Assembly: GCA_047967505.1 (NCBI GenBank)
Contig: CM106538.1
Direction: 5' to 3' (one strand)
Source of the DNA: Dipteris shenzhenensis
Lineage: Eukaryota > Polypodiophyta > Polypodiopsida > Gleicheniales
Length of the DNA stretch: 64,000 nucleotides
Numbering within the stretch: the first letter of the stretch is position 1; each line of letters begins with the position of its first letter. Below the pieces are notes generated by a model, which saw only the letters and a program-made list of their open reading frames with translations, did not search any database and was not told where the DNA came from. The position numbers were made by a program, and so were the translations under genes. Below, piece by piece: positions 54,271-64,000 of the stretch.

Positions 54271-55206
54271 AGTAATTCATTGAAGCTCTCCACCTTATCT
54301 CTTTGGCATTGCCCACCCTTTTCCTTTTTTCTTTGACCATTGGCTATTTGCTAATGTAGGAGGGGCTAGCTTGAGGTCCTCAACTACCATTAATGCTTGA
54401 AGGATTTCCAAGTCATTATCAAAGACTTAACATTCTAATGTGGCATTACCAGCTTGTGTTTCTAGGTCCCAATCAAACTGCACACCATAGTCTTCAATGA
54501 TGGCCTCTTTGGCATCACTATCCCATTCTACACCTACCATGAAAGTTGATAAATCCAATGCTTCTAATTCTTCATCCCAAATTGGTTGTTCTAGTTGTAT
54601 AATTTGTGCATACACATCAAGAAACATTAGATCTATTGTCTTGCAATTATGAATTGTGGCCAAAGCATGTATCCAGTTGTTGATATCATTTTGGCTATCA
54701 ACTTATGTAGGTTTGAGTTATTTCAATGCTAAAAGTGATGTGTGTTTGTTGGCTATGGTCGAAGATGCCACGTTCTTTAATGCAGGATGACATGTGTGTA
54801 GATGATGCATAAATTGAGAAGTATTGGCCCTCCAAATGGGGTGGAAGGAGTGCCCACGTGAGTGTACTTTTGCTAGACTCTTCTCTACATGGTCCACACA
54901 AGCCACAATCCATATGCATGCAAATGCTCATACTCACACACCATGAATGCACGAGAGGGTGCAACCCTCATGCCTCTTGGGATCACATCCCTTGGGCATA
55001 CCCCATTATTCTACCCTTAGCCTATGACTCTTTATGCCTACCATTTATTAATGCAACACCCATGCACAATGCTACCCTTTCCTAACCGACCTAATGCATA
55101 CGTGCATATTTTATTATATTCCATTGGCCAATTTACAATGTTACAACCATAGGGTAATCACTAGATTCCCTAGAATGATCCACAAGGATCTAATACAAAT
55201 AATCAT
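54271..55206. other. no supported gene; may include an LTR
   Basis: A minus-strand frame at 54427-54663 (MATIHNCKTIDLMF) lacks any recognisable domain. If the boundary at 55215 is an LTR start, part of this stretch is the 3' LTR of the element to the right. No TATA box or second LTR copy was found. Confidence 0.3.
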
Positions 55207-55249
55207 GTCGTGACATGCCCTCTTGCTTAGAGAAGCAGATGCCCTCATC

Positions 55250-58120
55250 TGTGTGCCTTCAAATAATCTTCAATAGTACGGGGTAATCCTTCAAGTGATC
55301 TTCATCGAACCATTGACCATCTTCCATAGGATATGCTTTGAACTTTACCAAATATCAAGATCTTTGTCTACTCCTGGTACTCCTGACCTCATGGAATAGT
55401 ATTTGTTTTGGAACAAGTAATTCTACCCCATCTTCAAGTTCTGGTTCTTCTTCTTCAATAGGCCTCATCAGTGGCTCACCTTGAAATGGCTTCAAGATGC
55501 TAACATGGAAACCATTCTTCATCCTCTAGCTAGTAGGCAATGTCAACCTGCATGATGTTGGAGTTCCTTCTAGATGTATAACCTCTGAAACCTAAAAAGG
55601 TCCATAATATTTTACTGCTAACTTTATAAACTTGGTATATCCTCGGATTGTCTTTATACGCCTTTTGTCAATCTTTAAAAGAACCCAATCTCCCTTCTCA
55701 TAATGTACATCCTTTCGGTTCTTATTCATAGACTTCTTTTACACTTCTTGAGCTCACTGGATATGTGATTTAACCTGTGTAAGTACTTCTTGCACATCTT
55801 CAGCAAACTGATCAGCTGCTGCTAAAATCCTATCTCCTAAATGTGCAACAAGTGTGGGAAGGAATTGGCCATAGATGATCTTAAATGGTGCCTTGCAGGT
55901 GGCAGAATGGGTAGAGTTGTTATACGCAAACTCTAATAGAGGTAAATATATTTCCCATAGGGTAGGATTGTCATGGACATAACTATGCAACAATTGGATA
56001 ATTGCTTGGTTAGGTATTTCACTTTGTCCATTAGTTGATGGGTGATATGTAGTGGAAAATTGTAATTTAGTGCCTAAGTCCTCAAAAAGAGCTTGCCAGA
56101 ATTGGCTTTGGAACTTGGGATCATTATCTGATGTAATGGATTTAGGTAATCCATGTAATCTAAAAATTTCTTTAATAAATAACTTAGCGGTTTCTATGGC
56201 AGTAATGTTCTTCTTACATGGAATGAAATGGGCTTGTTTACTAAGTCTATCTATAATAGTAAGGATTTGCTCATTTTGTGTCCTTGTCTTTGGAAATCTT
56301 GACACAAAATCCATAGTAATATGCTCCTATCTTTCACTAGGTATGGGTAATGGATGAAGTAATCCTAGTGTCTTACCATGATCACTCTTAACTTTTTGAC
56401 AAGTTAAGCACTGTTGGACTAAAGTAGTTACGTCCTTTCTCAATCTTGACTAGCAGAAATATCTTTCAATTCTATCAATGGTTCCTCTAATACCTCTATG
56501 TCCAGAATAGGGACTACTATGCATCTCTTCAAAAATTAGGGATCTAAAAGTGCAGGGTACACAGATGAAACATCCTCTAAGAAGATACCCATCATGAGCT
56601 ACATATCCCTCTAAGGAATAACCTTGTTCTTAAAGTAACGCATCATAAATAGTCCCAAATTCTTTATCACCTTTGTAGGCATCCTTCATTGCACTAAGAG
56701 ATTCTTCTCTCACTATGGATACATAGTTTACACTAGGTCTATGACTTAGTGCATCTGCAACTACTTTCTCCTTACCGGGTTGATATTCTAACTCAGGTTG
56801 TCCAAACCCTTGGAGATATTCTACCCACTTGATTTGCTGAGGTGAAAGTATTGGTTGAGAAAACAAATGTTTAATACTCTGATGATCTATCTTAACCTGA
56901 TCCAGTTGAAAAACCACCTAAGACAAAAATCCATGATATGTTCATGAAAGCTTTAGTGAAGTGGAAGGACAAACAATATTAAAGATAATGTCTCCATAAC
57001 TTCAAAGCATGAACTATGGCTAATAGTTCCTTCTCATACGTGCTATACTTTAATTCATCACTTTGAAGTTTTCGACTTTCAAAGGGTATGGGATGTCTCT
57101 CTTGTGTTAGTACGGAATTAATAGATGTACCACTAGCATCAGTACATATGACAAAGAAAGGCTTATCAAAATTCAAAAAAACTAACATAAGGCTAGTCAT
57201 TAAGCAACCTTCAAATTTTCAAAGGCACTCGAATGACTATCACTCCAGTGATACATTGATTACTTCTTAAGTAGATCAGTAAGTGGTGATGCAATCTTAG
57301 AGAAATTCAAGATGAATCTCCTATAATATTTGCATAAACCAAGAACATATCTTAGTTCACGTACATTCGTAGGGCTTGTTTCTTTATAGCTTTCACCTTG
57401 GTTGGATCAACCTGAATTCCATGTTCATTGATGACATGGCCTAAATATTCTATTTTCTTCTAAAAGAACTCACTCTTTTTAATATTTAGGAAGAGTTGGT
57501 TCTCTCGAAGCAATTCCATCACTTGTGCAAGATGTTGCTGAAGTTCTTCTTCATTTTGGCTAAAAATTAAAATATCGTCAAAGAACACAACCACAAACTT
57601 GCCAATGTATGGTTGAAGAACTCTTCTCATTAGCCTACAAAAGGTAGCAGGTGCATTAGTCAAGCCAAAGGACATAACTATAAATTTATAATGTCTTGTT
57701 TGTGTTCTAAAGGTAGTCTTATGCACATCTTCTTCCCTTAGCTTAACTTGATGATATCCTGACTTTAGATCCAATTTGCTAAATACCCTAACACCTTTCA
57801 AGAAGTCCAACAAGTCATCAACTCTAGGTATAGGAAACCTATTGTTAATTATCAACTTATTAAGGGCTTTATAATCAATACACATCCTAAAGATTCCATC
57901 CTTCTTCTTTACTAAAAGGATTGGAGCCCAAAAGGTGAACTACTTGGTTTGATTAAACCTTTCTCTAGGAAATTTGCAACTTGCTTTTCCACCTCCTCTA
58001 ACTCTACCTTATTCATTCGATAGGGAGCTCTATATGGAGGAGAGGACCTTGGAATCAACTCAATAGTATGATCTTCATGTCTAGAGATAGGCAACTCATG
58101 CCAATATCTAGTATGGTGAA
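55250..58120 (-). pseudogene. chromovirus pol: RT, RNase H, integrase, chromodomain
   Basis: Reading leftwards: IELIPRSSPPYRAPYRMNK (58090-57990), MCIDYKALNK, LKSGYHQVKL, VMSFGLTNAPATF and VFFDDILIFS (near 57580; FFDD where YVDD or YLDD is usual). RNase H has VICTDASGTSINSVL, STYEKELLAIVHALKLW and VADALSHRP. Integrase has CLTCQKVK (near 56400), a stop, then MDFVSRFPKTRTQNE, IIDRLSKQAHFIPC, ITSDNDPKFQSQF and TYHPSTNGQSEIPNQ (GQTER changed to GQSEI). The chromodomain has VPKQILFHEV, a stop, then YLVKFKAYPMEDGQWFDEDH near 55310-55400. Each block sits in its own frame, so the gene is long dead. Confidence 0.75.
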
Positions 58121-60420
58121 TTGTATTGTGAACCTAAATTCAGCAATTTTTGTTGGCACATTATCAACAATTCCATGTGGCTTCATTTTAGTGTGGTCGG
58201 CTAGCATTCCTCATAGTCGGTAGTCTCCATTATTCATAGAGACCTTTTGACATAATGTTTACTCCTATCCCTCCAACCACTATTGCAGGGTATTGGCCAA
58301 AGGCTTGATGCTCTAGTGGGATGATTATAGTTTCATGTCTTTTCTAGCACCAAATTTAACTGAGATATATTTATCTTCCTCTTTCAATTAGGGACCTTGT
58401 GCAAATTCAACCCAACCCTTGAATCTCTCCCACATTGTAGGGCATTTTATCAATAGGGTTCCAAATACAATTGTGATGGGGTAGCTAATTAATTTCACTA
58501 ATGCAGTGCCTGCTATCCTGTCTACCTCAAATTTCCCTTGTTCTTGCCTAGCAGTCACTTCTGCTATCTTGTCTACATCAAATTGCTCTTATTCTTGCAT
58601 TATCCACCACTGCTTTAGGGCTTGATACCGAGCTTTCTCAATTTTGGCATTGGGGCATACTCTTTTGTATCTTGTGTAGCACTGGGGGAAGATGTGCTCG
58701 ACATTTCTTTACTTTGTGTTGGGAATGGTAAGACTTGTTTCTCTTTTCAGAATCTTTGCCTTTTGAAGTAGTAGATAGCTTTTTCTGTGATGTGCTTCCT
58801 TGTCATCATAAGCACTAGCTAGGAGACCATACTTTGTGTTGCCATAAGCTGATTTTGAATGCCAATGTTATTTTTGAGGGGTTCATTTTGTTTTAATTCA
58901 TTGGCTTGTTCAAGATTTCCTTTGAGCGGGAAATACATGCATGCATGCCCCATGCATGCCCAACTCTGCAATCTTTGCACATAGATTGAAATGTGGTTGG
59001 ACTATCTTTTTGCATGGGAAATCCGATGTTCGGTGGATTTTCCCACATCCAAAGCTTGATGGGTGCCCATTAGGTGGCCAGTCTCCCTTGATTAGAATAC
59101 ATTGGGATGATTCCTTCTACACCTTCCATGTAGTACATGGGGTACTTTGGTTCATATTGATATAGCGGCTCTAGCTTTTCAAGCTAGAGTTGTGAAGTGG
59201 GACAATTGCTATGCAAGATTGGGAGCTTGGGGGTACTATGGAGGATCGGGATTCCTCAAGAGTCTAGGAACTTATGTCCTCTAAGTCACATAGGAATGGG
59301 GTTAAACCTTGGCTTTTGTACATTGGGTGCAAGTGTTGGCTGCCTGTACACCAAGATTGGGGCCTAGTGGTAGTGTTGGGGCCTGAATTGTGCAACCCTC
59401 ATATTGTAGAAGCATGTGTTTACATCATGGCCTAAAGCATTACAAATTGCACACCATAAGCTTGGTGGATGAGCCACTTATGGTGGAATGAGTCTACATC
59501 ATAGGATTAGGCACTCATGCATAGTGTGGTTGGCCATACAGTGTGGACACTACACATTTTCCCTTCTTAGGTATTGTGGTTGAGAGATTCGCTTCTGATC
59601 TATGGCTTGAATCATTTCTTCTTTCACTCTTAAGGCCATGGCTTCCACGTCGTCCTCATTGTCATCATTCCTTGGAGGAAGTTTTCCCTTTTTGTAAGAT
59701 TTACTGTCATGAAGATGGTCATCATTGTCACTATCAAAGTCAATCGTGCCATCCTTGGTGTCAATTGTGGCTTCATAAGCATCGCTGTAATGCTCATAAG
59801 TGTTGACTGTTTTCATTTTTTTGGGGATGGATTTGTAAATTCAGAAATGAGCCATGAAATTAAGTACTTATAATCAAGATGGGGTAGACACATGGATATT
59901 AATCTTTTCATTCTTCCCAAGTATGTTCTTTTTTCTTTTTTCACTATTCGATATTCTTGAGTTGGAGGCCAGGTTCATCTTGTAACCTTTTGGGTTGGAA
60001 TCTTCTTTTGACTTGATTTGAGAGAAGATCCCATGTCCATAAGAAGGTGTAGATACCACTTATGGCCTCACCAGCAATGCCATGCGAAGCAAGACTTCTT
60101 TTGTTTCATCCAATTGATCCCCACCCCAGCATAGCATGCTACATCAAAGAGTTGGAGAAATCTCTCAGGATCTCACTGGCCATTGTCCTTTGACATCTCT
60201 AGTTTGCCAAAGTGTCTTCTCTCATTGCTTTTGTTCTTGTTGTTTTTTCATCATTGATTGAAGAATTTATTGGCATCGGCATCTTTGTGTGCATCTCCTT
60301 CATCTTGTCATTGTTTTGCCATGTTGCTTGTTGAGGAAGAGAGGTTGAATGGTTGAAGAGCATCGAGGCTTCAATAAATTTCTTAGAAGTAGGCAAGTTC
60401 TATCCTTGTTCCTGATCTTA
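58121..60420 (-). pseudogene. chromovirus gag and protease region, heavily decayed
   Basis: A zinc knuckle CAICNALGHDVNTC (CX2CX4HX4C) lies near 59455-59414. Upstream of it, an acidic frame at 59816-59550 (MKTVNTYEHYSDAYEATID) and short frames to 60396 may be gag. No protease DSG motif or full capsid domain could be read. Assignment to the pol at 55250-58120 rests on strand, order and spacing. Confidence 0.4.
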
Positions 60421-60926
60421 GGTGCACAAACAATTCTTATTTGTGACCTTAAAGTGAGTGCATATGATTGTGAAGTCCATGGTTAATTTTGAGCTTTGTA
60501 GGCTCAAAATGGTAAAAAAATATGCGTGTATGATAAAAATCAGTGCCTATTTGGAGGCATCTATCAGAGCCCAAAATGATGACAAATTTGACCAAGTTCT
60601 TTTACTATAGAACTTTAAGAGTTGAAAACCTGGGTTTGATTGGGGTGTGATTTGGCCTCCAAATGACCAAGGTAGGGATGTCAAAGTAGGGGCAAAATGG
60701 GCAATTTTTAACAAAGATCCCCTCCGCTTCTTTTTTTTCCTTTTTTTTTCAAAACTATTTTTCTTCTTTTTGGGGGGCTGGGTGTGAAGAAAAGGGGTTA
60801 GTGCATTCTAGGTACTGTGGTTATGATAGCTATCATTAGATTTTACCAACCTAAGAGTTAGGTAGTATTAACTATAATTAGTTGGTACTAACCTAGGTTA
60901 ACTCTAACCTCGAGCTAGATTTTATT

Positions 60927-60936
<10 letters not shown>

Positions 60937-60997
<61 letters not shown>
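60937..60997 (+). repeat. (CT)n microsatellite
   Basis: An uninterrupted CT run of about 60 bp. GT-rich DNA with GTGTGTGGTGTGTGTG-type runs follows at 61120-61215. Confidence 0.9.
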
Positions 60998-61000
<3 letters not shown>

Positions 61001-61059
61001 TTTGTCACACTTTCTGTCTGGGGTCCTACAAGTGTGCACGTGATTTTGTAGTGATAGTC

Positions 61060-63330
61060 ATGTGGGTTCATTAGTTTGTACGTTGTGTGCTGTGAGTTGA
61101 TAAACTCTATGGGAGTTGTGTTGTGGTTCGTGTGTGTTGTGCGTGTGTGGTGTGTGTGATATGCATGTACAATGTGTGTGGTGTGTGTGGTTTATGTATG
61201 ATGTGTGATATGTGTGTACAATGTAGTATTGTATGGTATGCTTAGTTATTGTGTGCTTCCATTGTGTGTGGATGGTGTGGATGGCATTCGAGTAAGGAAA
61301 GAGTTTGCGATTGAGGGATTGAATGATCGTGACCAAGTGTAACAACTCCCAAGACGAAGCTAGTGTCTAGTGAGGTAGGGAGCCATGCTATAGTATGACG
61401 CCAGGGCATGGAGAGATGTCCTAATGGTGGCAGGGGAAATGGAGGGGAAGGGGTTTGGATGGAGCAGTGAGATGAAGGGGATAGGGGGGCCACGAGAAGT
61501 TGCTAGGTGATGGCGATCATGAAGGTAGAGGCTGAGCTAGATGGACATTGGTGGATATTCACAGCACATGAGGGTGTCTTAGCAGGACCCATGGGTAACA
61601 TCGAAGGGTCAGAGGGTGTAATCATGCCCCTTGTAGGCGAACCTAGAGTGGAGCGCACAGCCGTAGAGTCTCCAAGTGGTGAGTGCATATGGGACTGCAC
61701 AATCTTATACTCCCCTTGCATTGGCGTTGGAGTACTCTTCCTGGATGTCTTAAAGGGAGTGGTCATAGCTGTTGTTGATGGTTCCTAGGTGGCATGCTCC
61801 ATGGATATTTCATCCATTTGTAGGTCCTCCACTAGAATGTCAGAGGGCATTTGGATTGTCCCTAAGGGTGTACTTTGGGATTCGAAGGGGCCTGTGGGCT
61901 GTGGATTTGGTGGGTGGAGGTTGAGCTTTGTCTCGAATTTGAGGAATTTGTTCTTGAGATCCATGGGAAAAAAGGAGGGTAGTTGCATGAGAAGAGAGTC
62001 ATTGGAGGAGGAGGAGGCTGAGGACTATCAATGGGGGCTGGAATGTAGACTAGAAGAGGGCAGAGTGCTGGGGAAAGTTTGGCAAAAAATTGATAGAGTT
62101 TTGATGTTTTTGCTAAGGCAATGACCTGGGGGGATAGGGGGGCCCTTAAGATTTTTGGTATCTCTGCGGTTGGGGGGATAGCATAAGGCAACGGGTCATG
62201 GGGATAGGAGCTATGGCAACGATCAGTGGGTTAGCAGGAAGGTGACAGCTGAGGGGATAACAAAAAGGCTTCTCACCATGCACACCTCATAGACCAAGGT
62301 GTGGGCATCGTCATAGACTTCTTATACTTTCCCAAAATAGAAAACTTGAATTTTTTTAAATAGATGTGTATGCTTCATGACTAATACCAACAACATCACA
62401 AGCTACAAGCATTTGTTTTGCATCTACAATGTCCTTGAAGTCCTTCATCATCTCTTCAGCGACTTGCACATGCAGACGTTTATGTCTTGCATCCTTTAGT
62501 ATCTTGATGACATTTTTTGACTTCAATAAATTAGCTAGAGCATATGAACAGTCAATATCATCCTTGTCCGATTCTTCCTATCACATCTTCCATGAAATTA
62601 CTAAAGAAGAACACAAGCAAAACTTAGCACAAACAGATTCTTCTCTTTCTACTGCCATCAGTGGGTGCCAATGCATCCATCTTATGTAAGTATCTTTTCC
62701 TATTCTTCAATCCCAAAGGTTTTTCTTCTGCCTTCTCTCATTTCTTCTCTACAGCCCATTCAACTTGGTTGTATATAGATATTTCCAAGCCTTTTTTGGT
62801 TTTAGCCAGCTTACAGAGTGATTCTTGTTGCTCCAAGTCCAATGCATATCACTCCAAGTCTAATGCATTTTCTTTATCATGAATATCCTTGTTTTTCCTT
62901 TGAAGCTCCTATATAGAGTTATGCATTGCAACAATGGTGATATTTCCTAAATGTGCTAGCTACTCTGCTTGGGCTCTATGCACCTTTCTTGCTTGCATAG
63001 CCATTGTCTAAGCATTGTTCAATCTATTGCAATAACCAAGCCACCCAGCATGTCCATTTCCAATAACAAACCAAACAAGCTCATGCATTGCATGAAAAGG
63101 AGGGCTTTGGATCTACCCAAAGGTCAAGATGTTTCTTTCCTTTCAAACAAATACTGTGGCTCTTGGAAGCTCCCTCAATCCCAAACTACGTGTGCTCGCA
63201 TATTTAGCCTCAATCTCTAAGTGAACTTGGTACTTGTTGGAGGCATCCTTGAATGGTGCCATGAGTAAAGGAGTATAGAGGAGGCATGGAGAAGGAGAAG
63301 GTGTGGAGAAGTAGGCATGAAGGAGCAGCA
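61060..63330. other. no supported gene
   Basis: Open frames on both strands (for example 61507-61788 plus, 61862-62191 minus) have no recognisable domain, overlap each other and lack a consistent codon pattern. The stretch 62380-63230 reads like broken coding DNA on the minus strand but could not be placed. Confidence 0.35.
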
Positions 63331-63339
63331 CACAGAAGA

Positions 63340-63775
63340 AAGCTTGATCCCCCTCCCCTCTCTCTCTCCAGCTTGATTCCCCCCTCTCTCTCCAAGCTCC
63401 CTCTCATTCATCTCTCTCTCTCTCTCTGTGAATCTGTCTCTCTCTCTCTCTCTCTCTCTACTTGTGTGTGTGTGTGTGTCTATCTGTCTGTCTCTGTCTC
63501 TATCTCTCCAGCTCGACCCCCCTCTCTCTCCCTCTCTCCATCTTGATCCCCCATTCTCTCTGTCCCCCTCTCCACAACTTGATTTCCCCCCCTCTCTCTC
63601 TGGCTCAATCCCCCCCTCTCTCTCTCTCCAGCTTGATCCCCCCCTTTCTCTCTCTCTAGCTTGACCCCCCTCTCTCTCTCTACCTCTCTCCAAATCCATT
63701 CCCCCCCCTCTCCCTCTCCCTCTCATTTATCTGTGTGTGTGTGTGTCTCTCTCTCTCTCTCTCTCTCTCTATTTT
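63340..63775 (+). repeat. CT-rich low-complexity block
   Basis: CTCTCTCTC runs alternate with CCAGCTTGATCCCCCC-type units (about 25-35 bp) and GTGTGTGTG runs. Long frames on both strands are artefacts. Confidence 0.85.
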
Positions 63776-63912
63776 AAGCAAGGACAAGGATTGCAAAACT
63801 ACTCGTCCTTAATAAAAGTAGTTAGTTTTGATGTAACAAAAGATCTAGTGCATAGTGTATCACCTCCTTCATTAGACGAATGCTTGTGCTTATAATATTG
63901 AAGCATACACCT

Positions 63913-63967
63913 ATGTGTGTGTGTGTGTGTGCCTCCCTCTCTCCCTCTCCCCCTATCCCTCTCCTTC

Positions 63968-64000
<33 letters not shown>
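63913..64000 (+). repeat. (GT)n and (CT)n microsatellites at the window edge
   Basis: A GT run, CT-rich DNA and a terminal CT run continue beyond the window. Confidence 0.85.

Larger units (their letters stand above)
55207..60500 (-). mobile_element. second decayed chromovirus
   Basis: A minus-strand gag-pol arrangement runs right to left: gag with zinc knuckle, protease region, reverse transcriptase, RNase H, integrase, chromodomain. At 55215 the sequence on the minus strand is TGTCACGACATG after a purine-rich CTAAGCAAGAGGGCA, which looks like a polypurine tract and LTR start, close to the TGTCACGATC of the other chromovirus. The 5' LTR and primer site were not found, so the right limit is approximate. 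Stops and frameshifts occur throughout. Confidence 0.65.

Noticed and set aside
61507-62191. Overlapping frames on both strands
   Set aside because: No domain and no codon-level evidence; neither strand is favoured.
63217-63726. Arg/Glu/Gly-rich frame of 169 codons (minus)
   Set aside because: It is the translation of CT microsatellites.

Overview
This is nuclear DNA of a land plant. The clearest gene is an hnRNP-Q/LIF2-type RNA-binding protein with plant GT-AG introns. Most of the rest is decayed LTR retrotransposon (Ty3/gypsy chromoviruses and Ty1/copia), DNA-transposon relics, tandem repeats and many (GA/CT)n microsatellites. The very long TE-filled intron and the low gene density suggest a large plant genome. 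A seed-free plant such as a fern is possible, but the species cannot be read from the sequence and this is a weak inference.

Layout. 1-2600: upstream region and probable 5' UTR with an intron. 2620-26184: the LIF2-like gene, eight coding exons on the + strand, 510 codons, with a 21,055-bp intron 3 (3593-24647) that splits the second RRM. That intron holds a Ty3 gag relic (5.1-5.8 kb), a tandem duplication (6.2-7.0 kb), a complete but internally inverted chromovirus (7430-15218, flanked by the 5-bp direct repeat CTCCA), copia relics (15.3-17.0 kb), an unrecognised minus-strand coding relic (17.5-20.5 kb) and a possible LTR (from 22554). 26.2-31.1 kb: repeats and a copia relic. 31.1-32.8 kb: two unrecognised minus-strand reading frames, one built of internal repeats. 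33.0-33.7 kb: 79-bp minisatellite. 34.1-36.9 kb: broken DDE/MULE-like transposase. 39.6-40.6 kb: a cluster of foldback hairpins. 40.7-45.0 kb: a ParB-like reading frame (minus) diverging from a seven-exon, beta-class DNA methyltransferase-like gene (plus), now broken by one stop and one frameshift. 46.1-47.9 kb: a satellite with a three-monomer higher-order repeat. 48.2-52.2 kb: copia and gypsy relics. 55.2-60.5 kb: a second decayed chromovirus on the minus strand. 60.9-64.0 kb: mostly CT-rich simple repeats.

Only the LIF2-like gene looks intact. It probably acts in the nucleus on RNA and, by analogy with Arabidopsis LIF2, with chromatin factors. Its expression requires removal of a 21-kb intron. 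The observations most worth following are the inverted chromovirus, whose history can be reconstructed to the base; the hairpin cluster, whose arms change between copies but stay complementary within each copy; and the ParB/methyltransferase-like gene pieces.
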